Source of the DNA: JABCPE02 sp963530295
GTDB taxonomy: Bacteria; Bacteroidota; Bacteroidia; Flavobacteriales; Weeksellaceae
Direction: 5' to 3'
NCBI GenBank assembly: GCA_963530295.1
Contig: CAUSCF010000012.1
Location: forward strand, 1 to 60,449
Length of the DNA stretch: 60,449 nt
The first letter of the stretch is position 1, and every line of letters starts with the position of its first letter. Below are positions 33,411 through 42,256 of this stretch, piece by piece. Made by a program: the position numbers and the translations under genes. A model generated the notes under the pieces. That model was not told the origin of the DNA, did not search any database, and was given only the letters and a program-made list of their open reading frames with translations.

Positions 33411-33782
33411 TTACTTCCATATACTTTTTAGCCATAAAAACAGAAAGAAGAAAGATAAACACAATAAGATATATATAATCTTATATTCTATTTTCCCTAC
33501 AAATATAGCATCCTCTTCTTCATCATAATAAAAAATATCATCACTATACTCGCCTTCTTTTAATTTACCTGGGTAAGGTATTCCTTTGTATATTCTATTA
33601 TTATATTTAATATCGCAGGTAGATGATGATTTTGCAAACCTATGAATATTAAGAATATATACTTTAACAGGTTTATTATTTTTTATAAAATTTTCTTTAT
33701 TTTTTATATCAAAATAAGCACTCGCTGTAAATACTGATACAGCAATAAAAAATATAAAATATATGCTGTTTTTTATTTTCAT
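33411..33782 (-). CDS. small protein with a membrane helix at each end
   Basis: This 123-residue protein has hydrophobic segments at both ends (IYFIFFIAVSVFTASAYF and IIYILLCLSFFFLFLWL) around a loop of about 70 residues with KSSSTCDIKYNNRIYKG and GEYSDDIFYYDEEEDAIFVG. The layout resembles DUF3592-like proteins, but that is only a resemblance. A TTG start at 33806 would lie inside the spacer repeat, so the ATG at 33782 was chosen. Confidence 0.6.
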   Translation of the reverse strand: MKIKNSIYFIFFIAVSVFTASAYFDIKNKENFIKNNKPVKVYILNIHRFAKSSSTCDIKYNNRIYKGIPYPGKLKEGEYSDDIFYYDEEEDAIFVGKIEYKIIYILLCLSFFFLFLWLKSIWK

Positions 33783-33791
33783 TATACTATT

Positions 33792-33857
33792 TTCCCTATT
33801 TATCAAAATGTCGGATTTTATTCATATTAAACCAAACACATCTGAAACATGACCTGC
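33792..33857 (-). repeat. spacer repeat, copy R2
   Basis: This is the partner of 33001-33066 (57 of 66 positions identical), again directly after the stop of an array gene. Its inverted repeat on the minus strand is TTTGGTTT ... AAAATCCGA. Confidence 0.75.
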
Positions 33858-34292
33858 TTATTCTACTATTTGTCCAGCAAGACCAAACTTTATCTGGAAA
33901 GAATTTTCTCTATTTACCAATACTGTTTTTATCTCTTCCTCATTTTCTATTTTTTTAAGAATGTTATCTTGTGGATGGGAGAAGTATTCATCAGAGTAAA
34001 AATAGAGAGGAATTAATTTCCCTTGTAAATAAACCTTTCTGTTGCTATTTTCCACCCAGAATTTTTGTGCTGATACATTCTTATTATTCATATAAATAAC
34101 ATAAGTTCCTTCATTTCCTTTGTCTAATACTAAATATACTTCTTTTTCCCTTCTTTTAATTTCTTCACTAAGTTTTTCATTTACCGAAGAAGGTAAAAAG
34201 TAAATAATCTCTGAAATCGTTTTTTGTGTGGTGCAGCCAATAAGGAAAAAGCTAATTAGCATTATTTGTAGTTTATTTATTTTTCTTTTCAT
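33858..34292 (-). CDS. hypothetical lipoprotein of the array
   Basis: This 144-residue lipoprotein has lipobox LIGC (Cys20) after MKRKINKLQIMLISFF. The mature part alternates charged helices (NEKLSEEIKRREKEVYLVL) with strand-like segments (GTYVIYMNNKNVSAQKFWVE), and the C-terminus is QIKFGLAGQIVE. No family was recognised. It is the first array gene downstream of the DUF4253 gene, from which it is separated by a hairpin. Confidence 0.65.
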   Translation of the reverse strand: MKRKINKLQIMLISFFLIGCTTQKTISEIIYFLPSSVNEKLSEEIKRREKEVYLVLDKGNEGTYVIYMNNKNVSAQKFWVENSNRKVYLQGKLIPLYFYSDEYFSHPQDNILKKIENEEEIKTVLVNRENSFQIKFGLAGQIVE

Positions 34293-34310
34293 TATATTTT
34301 TTATTTTATA

Positions 34311-34362
34311 TCCTATTTATCAAAATGTTGGATTTTATATGAATAAAACCCAACACTTTTAT
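34311..34362 (-). terminator. spacer repeat R3 with a strong hairpin (terminator-like) after the DUF4253 gene
   Basis: Arms of 12 bases, 34327-34338 and 34343-34354, pair around a 4-base loop; the single irregular pair is a G-U in the minus-strand RNA. The minus-strand transcript then reads ATTTTG. The left part shares CTATTTATCAAAATG with R1 and R2. Confidence 0.6.
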
Positions 34363-34388
34363 GATATTACATATTTCCCATTTTTAGT

Positions 34389-35144
34389 TTAATCCCACCA
34401 AAAATACCACTGCTTGTTTTGATAAAGTGTCTCCACGAGAGATTCCACATCGCCCACGCCCTGCTCCACGATATCCACATCAAAGAGATACTGCTCTATG
34501 GCAAGCTCCACCAAGGCTTCCTTATCAGAAACTGGCTGATTTAGGTAAAATTCTGCCGTATCATAGGTGATTGTCGCTGGTTCTGCTCCGTGTTTTTCGT
34601 GCCAATACTTCGCCATCGCGGTCATTTCGGCTGGAAGCGGACAGTCATTAAACCCACCCATCGGCAGCCATGCAAAGGCTTCATAGGATTTTTCTGTCGG
34701 AAGTTTTACGATGACTACATCTTCTTTTATCGTGCTTTTGCTCTCATCATCATAGTTAATATCCAAATAAGCACTAAACATCAGCTCCTCTTCTTCTGGC
34801 ACTTCCCAATGGATTTCATCGGCAGAAACCTCTCCCAAAAGCTCTTTTTTCTCTTCTTTATAAAAATCGGCTCCGTTTAGTTTCTGCGCTTTGGCAAGGA
34901 TTTTTTCACGATAAGTCTTCATCCCTTCCTTTGTGAAATCCAAATCCTCATCCTCCAAATCCGATTCAAATTTTTCAAGCAATATATCATCCGCCGTCAC
35001 TATCACGGGCGTGAATTTCTGCTCCTTGCCTTCCTTCCAAAGATTAAGATAAGTTTCTACCAATTGTTTTGGGTCAGTATTTTGGGCAACTGGAATGACC
35101 TCGCAGTCCAATAACTCTTGTAACTTTTTGATGTTTTCTGTCAT
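34389..35144 (-). CDS. DUF4253 domain-containing protein
   Basis: This 251-residue acidic soluble protein carries the recognisable DUF4253 C-terminal block: WLPMGGFNDCPLPAEMTAMA, then YWHEKHGAEPATITYDTAEFYL. The family is widespread, of unknown biochemical role. The N-terminal 120 or so residues are acidic and separate from the domain. It lies 18 bases after the ctlX-like gene. Confidence 0.8.
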   Translation of the reverse strand: MTENIKKLQELLDCEVIPVAQNTDPKQLVETYLNLWKEGKEQKFTPVIVTADDILLEKFESDLEDEDLDFTKEGMKTYREKILAKAQKLNGADFYKEEKKELLGEVSADEIHWEVPEEEELMFSAYLDINYDDESKSTIKEDVVIVKLPTEKSYEAFAWLPMGGFNDCPLPAEMTAMAKYWHEKHGAEPATITYDTAEFYLNQPVSDKEALVELAIEQYLFDVDIVEQGVGDVESLVETLYQNKQWYFWWD

Positions 35145-35162
35145 GATTAAAACTTTTTTCTG

Positions 35163-36086
35163 CTATTTCTTTGGTAAAAACACTTCCGCAAGCATACATC
35201 TGGCACCGCCGCCACCGTTGATTTCTATCGTCCTCAAATCAGAAGAAATGATTTGGCTGTATTTTTCAATATTTTTTATCTGCTCCTGCGTGAGTGAGCC
35301 GTATGCTGTTTGGCTCATTATCAGGAACTTTTCTCCCTTATCATTATGCAGCTGGAGCATATTTCCCGCGAAATTATGCATCTGCTCTTCGCTGATGGCT
35401 ATGATTTCTTTTCCTGATTTTTCTATCGTTTCTACCACCTGCTTTCGCTCCGTTTCATCATCTATACAATCGAGACAAATCACCGCAAACTTATCCGCCA
35501 GACACATCATCACATTGGTATGATAGATAGGCATCCGCTTTTGGTCTATGGTCTGATACGAATGAAAAACAATAGGTTTAAAGCCAATTTTCGCGCAGAA
35601 TTCACGGAACAAATCCTCATCCAGACGGACAGAAACCGAGCCGTATGCTATCTTATTATCTTGGTCAAAGATGATGCTTCCCGTTCCTTCCAAAAACTTG
35701 TCCTCCTTTTCGGACTGAGTAAAATCTATGATTTCTTTCACCTCAAAACCTTCATTTTTCAGTTTTTCTATGATGTCCATTCGGCGCTCATCTCTTCGGT
35801 TCGGCGCGAACATCGGATAGAGAACTACCTTTCCCTCTGGACTGAAACTCACCCAGTTATTTGGAAAAATAGAATCTGGCGTATGCGGTTCCAAAGTGTC
35901 TTTAACCACGATAACATTGATTCCGTGCGAACGAAGTTTTTCCACAAAAGCATTAAACTCAGCCAAGGCTTTCAGCTGAGTATTTTCGTTCTCGGAGTTT
36001 ATTTGGAAATAGTTGTTCTCGGCAGTCTGGGCATTGTAGCCAAACGCCACAGGTTCTATCATAAGAACGGTGTTGGTTGTCTGCAT
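35163..36086 (-). CDS. ctlX: guanidine-group-modifying hydrolase of the CtlX type
   Basis: This 307-residue member of the arginine deiminase superfamily has EPHTPDSIFPNNWVSF near the start, FLEGTGSIIFD, the His in IYHTNVMM and the nucleophile Cys297 in GGGGARCMLAEVF. The NNW motif and length fit proteins named citrulline utilization hydrolase CtlX. The probable reaction is hydrolysis of a ureido or guanidino group; the substrate is not proven by sequence. It forms a pair with the related gene 13 bases upstream. Confidence 0.82.
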   Translation of the reverse strand: MQTTNTVLMIEPVAFGYNAQTAENNYFQINSENENTQLKALAEFNAFVEKLRSHGINVIVVKDTLEPHTPDSIFPNNWVSFSPEGKVVLYPMFAPNRRDERRMDIIEKLKNEGFEVKEIIDFTQSEKEDKFLEGTGSIIFDQDNKIAYGSVSVRLDEDLFREFCAKIGFKPIVFHSYQTIDQKRMPIYHTNVMMCLADKFAVICLDCIDDETERKQVVETIEKSGKEIIAISEEQMHNFAGNMLQLHNDKGEKFLIMSQTAYGSLTQEQIKNIEKYSQIISSDLRTIEINGGGGARCMLAEVFLPKK

Positions 36087-36099
36087 TTTTTCTATTTTT

Positions 36100-37014
36100 T
36101 TATTCCCTTACCAGCGGCATAGTGGAGCATCTTAAAAGCCCTCCCATTTTGGAAATCTCGCGATAAGGGATTTCTTCTACTTTAATATTCCAAACATCTT
36201 GTAAATGTCTGTTCATCCTCGTGAAAGCGACATCTGAAACGACTACTTCTGGCGAAATCGAAAAAATATTAGGATTCATATCAAACATTTCTTCTTTGGT
36301 AACATGGAAACAATTTTCTTCCCCAAAAATATCCAAAATCAGTCTGTAATCGCTCTCATCCACGAATCCATCTTTGTAGATGATACATTTGTCCTTTCCT
36401 ACGGGATTAAATGTACAATCCAGATGCAAAATACCTTCATACGGAACAGTGTCATTCTTTTTTAGTTCTAGGTCTATTATTCTTTTTTTAGGGAAATATT
36501 CTTTAAGAATTTCTATAGCGTATTCGTTAGTTCTCGCCGTTTTGAAATTTCTATAATCCTCACTAAAACAAGTTCCTATGAATAGAAAATCATTCCATAC
36601 TATCACATCTCCCCCTTCTATGTGGGCTGTGTCTGGCAGGTTGATGATTTTACGCCACTCCACTTGTTCGAATATTTTGGAATAAGCTTCCTGTTCATCG
36701 GCTCTGTCTGGAATAAGATTAGACAATATCATCTTATCTTCTATGACAAACGCCACATCTCGTGCGAATACCTGATTGTAATCTTTGATAATATCTGGAC
36801 GAATAACCTCCACATCATATTTCTTGAGAACTTTCTCAAACTCAGTCATTTCATGGATGATATCTTCTTCCTTTGGGTAAACGCCCTGCTGGATGGTATG
36901 GTATGATTTCGCATCATAGCTCTCCTCCAGAGTAGGGTCTGCTCCCATAGATACTGGCTGACCAAGAACTACAGATTTTAATCTTCCTGTTTCGTTATTA
37001 ATATTTAGTTTCAT
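36100..37014 (-). CDS. arginine deiminase / dimethylarginine dimethylaminohydrolase family protein
   Basis: This 304-residue member of the guanidine-modifying superfamily has FARDVAFVI with the substrate-binding Asp, HIEGGDVIVWND, the catalytic His in ILHLDCTFNPVG and the nucleophile Cys296 in LLRCSTMPLVRE. It resembles amidinotransferase-like proteins as much as DDAH. It shares only the fold and catalytic motifs with the neighbouring CtlX-type gene, so the two probably act on different compounds in one pathway. Confidence 0.82.
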   Translation of the reverse strand: MKLNINNETGRLKSVVLGQPVSMGADPTLEESYDAKSYHTIQQGVYPKEEDIIHEMTEFEKVLKKYDVEVIRPDIIKDYNQVFARDVAFVIEDKMILSNLIPDRADEQEAYSKIFEQVEWRKIINLPDTAHIEGGDVIVWNDFLFIGTCFSEDYRNFKTARTNEYAIEILKEYFPKKRIIDLELKKNDTVPYEGILHLDCTFNPVGKDKCIIYKDGFVDESDYRLILDIFGEENCFHVTKEEMFDMNPNIFSISPEVVVSDVAFTRMNRHLQDVWNIKVEEIPYREISKMGGLLRCSTMPLVRE

Positions 37015-37066
37015 AATTTTTTGCTGTAATATAAAAAAGGACTTATTATCTATCCCTCCTTAAAAA

Positions 37067-37645
37067 TTATTTTATTTTAGGAACTTCTATTTGGATTATT
37101 TTATTTACTAAATCAAGTTTTTTATTTTTCAAGACAGAAAACATATTGTCCATCTCTTTTTTAGTGTATGCTCTATCACTAACGCCGAAAAGTAAAACGC
37201 CCTTTCTCTTCGGTGTATTTATTCTAAAATATCGATAAACATTTCTTTCTAAAATAAGAACTTCCTTTCCATCCTGAGAGTTTTTACTTATTATAAAATC
37301 AAGCATATACTCATCCTCTCTTTCATACATTTGATAATTTATGATAGGATTTTGCTTTTTACTATTCTCCAAATTATTGACAAAATTACTTATCGCATCC
37401 TTTGGAGTCAAATCCCCTTCCAAGAAATCAATCATAATCATCCTTGTGTATTTTTCTACATTTTCATTTGGCAAAATATACTCCTGCTTGTAGAAATTAC
37501 TCGCTGGATGAGAACTCCACACCAGCTCATAGTCCTTATTATCAAATCTATATTTACTTCCTAAATGAAGATAATCTTCTACCTTATTCTGTGCCATAAC
37601 AAACTGAGCTATAAACATCAGAAATAATGCTAATCTCTTTTTCAT
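37067..37645 (-). CDS. hypothetical secreted protein
   Basis: This 192-residue protein has a signal peptide (MKKRLALFLMFIAQFVMAQ, cleavage expected after AQ). The mature domain is mixed alpha/beta and contains WSSHPASNFYKQEYILPNE and ERNVYRYFR. No family was recognised. Its ATG overlaps the enolase stop by one base, so the two are translationally coupled. That is unusual for a periplasmic protein and a glycolytic enzyme. Confidence 0.72.
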   Translation of the reverse strand: MKKRLALFLMFIAQFVMAQNKVEDYLHLGSKYRFDNKDYELVWSSHPASNFYKQEYILPNENVEKYTRMIMIDFLEGDLTPKDAISNFVNNLENSKKQNPIINYQMYEREDEYMLDFIISKNSQDGKEVLILERNVYRYFRINTPKRKGVLLFGVSDRAYTKKEMDNMFSVLKNKKLDLVNKIIQIEVPKIK

Positions 37646-38937
37646 TATCTTTTAATTTTAAATGCATCTAATCCTGGGAAAATAGCCGTTTCGCCAAGAG
37701 CTTCTTCTATTCTTAGTAGCTGGTTGTATTTCGCCATTCTGTCTGAACGCGAAGCCGAACCTGTTTTGATTTGTCCGCAGTTCATCGCTACAGCAAGGTC
37801 TGCTATGGTAGAGTCTTCTGTTTCTCCTGAGCGGTGGGACATTACCGAAGTATATTTGTTATGCTGAGCCATCTGTACGGCAGCCATCGTTTCAGAAAGA
37901 GAACCGATTTGATTTACTTTCACCAAAATAGAGTTGGCTACACCTTGTTTTATTCCTTGTGAAAGTCGCTCCACATTAGTCACGAAAAGGTCATCTCCTA
38001 CCAGCTGCACTCTGTCGCCTATCTTGTCTGTCAAGAGTTTCCAGCCTCCCCAGTCATCTTCCTGCATTCCGTCTTCGATGGAAATAATCGGGTATTTTTG
38101 TGTCAATTCAGCCAAGTAGGAAACCTGCTCTTCTCTCGTGCGGTAAGCTCCGTTCTCTCCTTCAAATTTTCTATAATCATAAACTCCATCTTTATAAAAC
38201 TCCGAAGAAGCACAGTCCAATGCCAGCATAATATCATCCCCAGGTCTGTATCCTGCCTTTTCTATCGCTTGGAGCAAAGTGTCCAGAGCATCTTCCGTTC
38301 CCTTGAAAGTCGGCGCAAAACCTCCCTCATCCCCCACTGCTGTAGATAGTCCGCGAGATTTCAGAATAGATTTCAAATGATGGAAAATCTCCGCTCCTTT
38401 CCTAAGAGCATGAGAGAAAGAATCAGCCTTCACTGGCATAATCATAAACTCTTGGAACGCGATAGGAGCATCCGAGTGAGAACCTCCATTGATAACATTC
38501 ATCATCGGAACAGGCAGAGTATTGGCATTTACACCGCCCACATATTTATAAAGAGGCATTCTAAGGTGTGCCGCTGCGGCTCTTGCCACTGCCAGAGAAA
38601 CCCCAAGAATAGCATTAGCCCCGAGTTTTCCTTTATTTTTAGTACCATCAGCCTCTATCATGATTTGGTCGATGAGGTTCTGCTGAGTGACAGGAAGCCC
38701 GATGATTTCAGGAGCGATGATTTCCCTTACATTTTCTACGGCTTTTTCCACGCCTTTTCCTAAAAACTCTGCACCGCCGTCACGAAGCTCTACCGCCTCA
38801 TGCTCCCCAGTGGACGCCCCAGAAGGCACCGCTGCGCGCCCCATAGCACCGCTGTCTGTAAATACATCTACCTCCACAGTAGGATTACCACGAGAGTCTA
38901 AAATCTGTCTTGCTTCGATGAATGAAATAAATCCCAT
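37645..38937 (-). CDS. eno: enolase (phosphopyruvate hydratase)
   Basis: Enolase interconverts 2-phosphoglycerate and phosphoenolpyruvate in glycolysis. The 430-residue protein has the N-terminal AREILDSRGNPTVEV-type block (here ARQILDSRGNPTVEVDV), the GDEGGFAP metal region, SIEDGMQEDDW and the SHRSGETEDSTIADLAVA signature. It is first in a minus-strand run that continues through the two hydrolases to the DUF4253 gene. Confidence 0.98.
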   Translation of the reverse strand: MGFISFIEARQILDSRGNPTVEVDVFTDSGAMGRAAVPSGASTGEHEAVELRDGGAEFLGKGVEKAVENVREIIAPEIIGLPVTQQNLIDQIMIEADGTKNKGKLGANAILGVSLAVARAAAAHLRMPLYKYVGGVNANTLPVPMMNVINGGSHSDAPIAFQEFMIMPVKADSFSHALRKGAEIFHHLKSILKSRGLSTAVGDEGGFAPTFKGTEDALDTLLQAIEKAGYRPGDDIMLALDCASSEFYKDGVYDYRKFEGENGAYRTREEQVSYLAELTQKYPIISIEDGMQEDDWGGWKLLTDKIGDRVQLVGDDLFVTNVERLSQGIKQGVANSILVKVNQIGSLSETMAAVQMAQHNKYTSVMSHRSGETEDSTIADLAVAMNCGQIKTGSASRSDRMAKYNQLLRIEEALGETAIFPGLDAFKIKR

Positions 38938-38980
38938 TTTAATATTTTTTTAATGTTATAATTAATTTTTATTCGTTTCA

Positions 38981-38988
38981 CAAATCTA
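38981..38988 (-). promoter_or_regulatory. promoter core (TAGATTTG) for eno
   Basis: The minus strand reads TAGATTTG, an exact TAnnTTTG, 43 bases before the eno ATG. Confidence 0.55.
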
Positions 38989-39022
38989 ACGAAAACCTAT
39001 GAATTCTAAAAATTATTTTCTA

Positions 39023-39053
39023 TTTGAAGGGATTTTTTTTTTACTTACTTTTG
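39023..39053 (+). promoter_or_regulatory. promoter of the addA-like gene (TTTG, 19-base spacer, TACTTTTG)
   Basis: TTTG at 39023-39026 and TACTTTTG at 39046-39053 are correctly spaced. The core ends 18 bases before the ATG at 39072, so the earlier in-frame ATG at 39024 is unlikely to be used. Confidence 0.65.
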
Positions 39054-39071
39054 AGAAAATTTTTCCTAAAA

Positions 39072-42000
39072 ATGAAATCCACTTATACTGTCATCAATGC
39101 CTCGGCTGGATCGGGCAAAACTTATACCCTCGTACAGAGACTTCTAATGCTTTGTCTGGAAAATCCCAGCGAGCCAGATGCTGTTCGGCATATCATTGCC
39201 CTTACTTTTACCAACAAGGCTGCCAATGAGATGAAAGAACGAATACTCCAGTGGCTGGGAAAATTCACGGCTGAAAATTATGCCCAATGCCAAGAACTGC
39301 TGGATATACAGGAAAAATTTCGCCAACAGGGCAAAAATATTCCTATCGATGAGCTGCACCGCCGTTCCCAAGCGGTTTTGGACTATATTCTGCATCATTA
39401 CTCCATGCTGAACATCGGCACGATAGATAGATTTAATTCTAAATTGGTGCGTTCTTTTTCCTACGAACTGGGACTGGCGCAGAATTTTAATTTGGAAATT
39501 CAGCCCGAACCTTATCTAATAGAAGCCGTAGACCAGATGCTGGACAAGATAGGCGGAGACAAAAAGGTATCGGAGACTTTCATAGACTTCGTGAATTATA
39601 GTCTGGATAATAACGAGCGGGTAAATCTGAGCCAAACGCTCTACCAATCGGCAAAGGAATTTGTGAAAGATATCCACTACAAAAGGCTTTTGGAGAATAA
39701 AGATTTTGACTGGGAAGCCTATGAAAACACAAAAAACAACATCAGAAAAAACCTTATTGAAATCAAGAAAGATTCTGTGAAAATAGCGCAGGATACGATA
39801 TCCCTTATCAAAGAAAGAGGGCTAGAAATAGAGGATTTCTCTGGCGGTGGAAGAAACAGCATTGCCAAGTTTTTCTATGAAGTGGCTAAGTTCTACAACA
39901 AGGAGCGAAGAGATTTTCCTTTCCCATCTAGTGAAGAGTCCGCACTGGCAGTTTTTGAAAAAGGTGCTTCATCTAAGTCAAAACACAAGGAGCAGGATAT
40001 TTTGGATATTCTCAGCTTTTTGATGGAAAGCAGGAGGAAGCTCATCAGTAATTATATCCTGACACAGAAAAAAGAAAAAATCCTTCACGCCCTGCTTCCG
40101 CTTCGGGTAAATAAGGAAATCCAAGATGAACTTGCGAAAATAGAGGAAGAAAACGATTTGGTTTTGCTTTCTAAATTTAATATTATCATTAATGAAAACC
40201 TGAAAAATGAGCCTTCGGCTTTCATTTACGAAAAAGTGGGAACTCGGTATCTGCACTACTTTTTTGATGAGTTTCAGGATACTTCGGCGCTGCAATGGCA
40301 GAATTTCCTGCCGCTGCGAGACCACACGATTTCTTCGGACAATACGAGTTTTACCCTCGTGGGAGACCCTAAACAGAGTATTTACCGTTTCCGTGGCGGA
40401 GAGAGCCAGCTGATGCTGAACATCATCAATCATAAAGAAAATGCGCCTGTCCCTGCCAATGTCATTTCACTAAAAGAAAACTACCGAAGTGCGAGAAACA
40501 TCGTGAGATTTAATAATGAACTTTACCAATACATTTCTGAGCAGGGAGATTTTGAGCATAAAGAAATTTTTGGCGAAAAAGCCCAGCAGGAAGCCAAAAC
40601 CAATATCGATGGCAGAGTAAGAGTAAACTTGATAGAAAACGCCAAAAAAGAGGATTTCTACCAAGATACCGCAGACCAGATGCAGCAGGATATTCAGCAG
40701 TGTCTGGATAACGGCTTTAAATTCTCGGATATTACCATCTTGTGTAGAGGAAACAATGATATATTCAACTATTCTCAGCTTTTGGGAAGCAGAGAAGTAC
40801 TCTATAATGGAGAAAAAACCTTTATAAAAACCATCTCCGAACGAGGGCTTACCCTCAATCTCTCTAAAACCCTGAATGCTCTGATAGAATTTCTAAACTG
40901 GACAGCCACGCCGAAAAGCAAAAAATTTCTGGTGATGCTGTTCTACTATCTCAATGATTTAGGGCGAATCAAAATCCATGATTTTTCAGTAGAAATGCTG
41001 GAAATTCTGGCTATTGAAGAGCAGAAGGAATTATTTGATTTTATCAAAAAAAGATACAATCTGGATTTAGCCCATTCCCATATTCCGAATCTCAATCTTT
41101 ACAACTTCATAGAACATTTCGTTTATGAATTTTCTGCCGAAGACAAGGAAATGGACTTCATTCTCAATTTCTTAGAAATGCTCTATGGCTTCTCCCAAAA
41201 CACAGGAATGACCCTGAAAGATTTCCTGAAATTCTGGGAAGAGGAAGGCAAAAACATCTCCATCCAAGCCTCCGAAAATATCGATGCCGTGCAGATAATG
41301 ACCATCCACAAAGCCAAAGGGCTGGAGTTTCCTGTAGTCTTCCTGCCGATGGAAAACAAAAGCCAAGATTCTAAATTCACGGAATGGTATCATTTGGAGG
41401 GAGAAAACGCTCTCAGTGCCGTAAATATCTCGGGCTTTGATAAAGGTTTAGAAACCTATGATGAGGACATCCAAATATTCAACAGTGAGAATGTCTATAA
41501 AAACTTTATCGACCGCCTCTGCGTGCAGTATGTAGCCACCACACGCCCTGTGGAACAGCTTTTCCTTTATCTGCAAAAGCCGAGCAGTTCGGCTAATCAT
41601 TTGGAAATATTTGACTTTGTAAATCAATACAATACGGAAAATGTGGACAACTTTGATTTATTCGAAACAAATGAAGATTTACTCAAAAAGAAAACAGCCC
41701 AAAAGAAAAAAGAATGGGCAACAATGAGCATCTCATCCATCCACAAACAAGGGGAATCACTGGCTAATATCCAAATCGCCACGCCATCCAAAAGCTATCA
41801 AAAACGAAAAGAGAAAACAAGAATGGGTCTTCTCATTCATGATATTTTAGCGAAAATAAACCACAAGGATGATATGGAAAAGGTCTTGGATAGTTTTTTC
41901 CGTTTGGGAACGATTACCGAGAAAGAAAAAGAAATCATTACAAAGAGAATTTCGCCAGTTCTGAATGATGAAAAATACGCTCCATATTTCAGTGGAAATG

Positions 42001-42233
42001 AGAAAGAAATCATCAATGAAAGAGAAATTCTCATCACTTTGGAGGATGGAGAGCAAAAATTCTACCGACCAGACCGCGTCATAAAAACAGAGGAAGGCTA
42101 CATTATCGTTGATTTCAAAACAGGCGAAGAAGAAAGGAAAAAACACCAAAAACAGGTGATGGATTACAAAAACGCCTTAGAAAAAACAGGCAAAAAGGTG
42201 ATAGAGACAAAGCTTATTTATTTTGATGAATAG
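39072..42233 (+). CDS. addA: AddA/RecB-type UvrD helicase with C-terminal nuclease
   Basis: This 1053-residue helicase-nuclease has Walker A ASAGSGKTYTL (10-20), HIIALTFTNKAANEMKERIL, the DEFQDTSALQW Walker B, VGDPKQSIYRFRGG and MTIHKAKGLEFPVVFLPM as UvrD motifs. The C-terminal domain has the RecB nuclease pattern: YRPDRVI, IVDFKTG and HQKQVMDYKNAL. AddA unwinds and trims double-strand DNA ends for recombination. Its usual partner AddB is not in this window. The frame starts at 39024, but the promoter position favours the ATG at 39072. Confidence 0.9.
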   Translation: MKSTYTVINASAGSGKTYTLVQRLLMLCLENPSEPDAVRHIIALTFTNKAANEMKERILQWLGKFTAENYAQCQELLDIQEKFRQQGKNIPIDELHRRSQAVLDYILHHYSMLNIGTIDRFNSKLVRSFSYELGLAQNFNLEIQPEPYLIEAVDQMLDKIGGDKKVSETFIDFVNYSLDNNERVNLSQTLYQSAKEFVKDIHYKRLLENKDFDWEAYENTKNNIRKNLIEIKKDSVKIAQDTISLIKERGLEIEDFSGGGRNSIAKFFYEVAKFYNKERRDFPFPSSEESALAVFEKGASSKSKHKEQDILDILSFLMESRRKLISNYILTQKKEKILHALLPLRVNKEIQDELAKIEEENDLVLLSKFNIIINENLKNEPSAFIYEKVGTRYLHYFFDEFQDTSALQWQNFLPLRDHTISSDNTSFTLVGDPKQSIYRFRGGESQLMLNIINHKENAPVPANVISLKENYRSARNIVRFNNELYQYISEQGDFEHKEIFGEKAQQEAKTNIDGRVRVNLIENAKKEDFYQDTADQMQQDIQQCLDNGFKFSDITILCRGNNDIFNYSQLLGSREVLYNGEKTFIKTISERGLTLNLSKTLNALIEFLNWTATPKSKKFLVMLFYYLNDLGRIKIHDFSVEMLEILAIEEQKELFDFIKKRYNLDLAHSHIPNLNLYNFIEHFVYEFSAEDKEMDFILNFLEMLYGFSQNTGMTLKDFLKFWEEEGKNISIQASENIDAVQIMTIHKAKGLEFPVVFLPMENKSQDSKFTEWYHLEGENALSAVNISGFDKGLETYDEDIQIFNSENVYKNFIDRLCVQYVATTRPVEQLFLYLQKPSSSANHLEIFDFVNQYNTENVDNFDLFETNEDLLKKKTAQKKKEWATMSISSIHKQGESLANIQIATPSKSYQKRKEKTRMGLLIHDILAKINHKDDMEKVLDSFFRLGTITEKEKEIITKRISPVLNDEKYAPYFSGNEKEIINEREILITLEDGEQKFYRPDRVIKTEEGYIIVDFKTGEEERKKHQKQVMDYKNALEKTGKKVIETKLIYFDE

Positions 42234-42256
42234 TTTTAACCCAAAAAAATAACATT

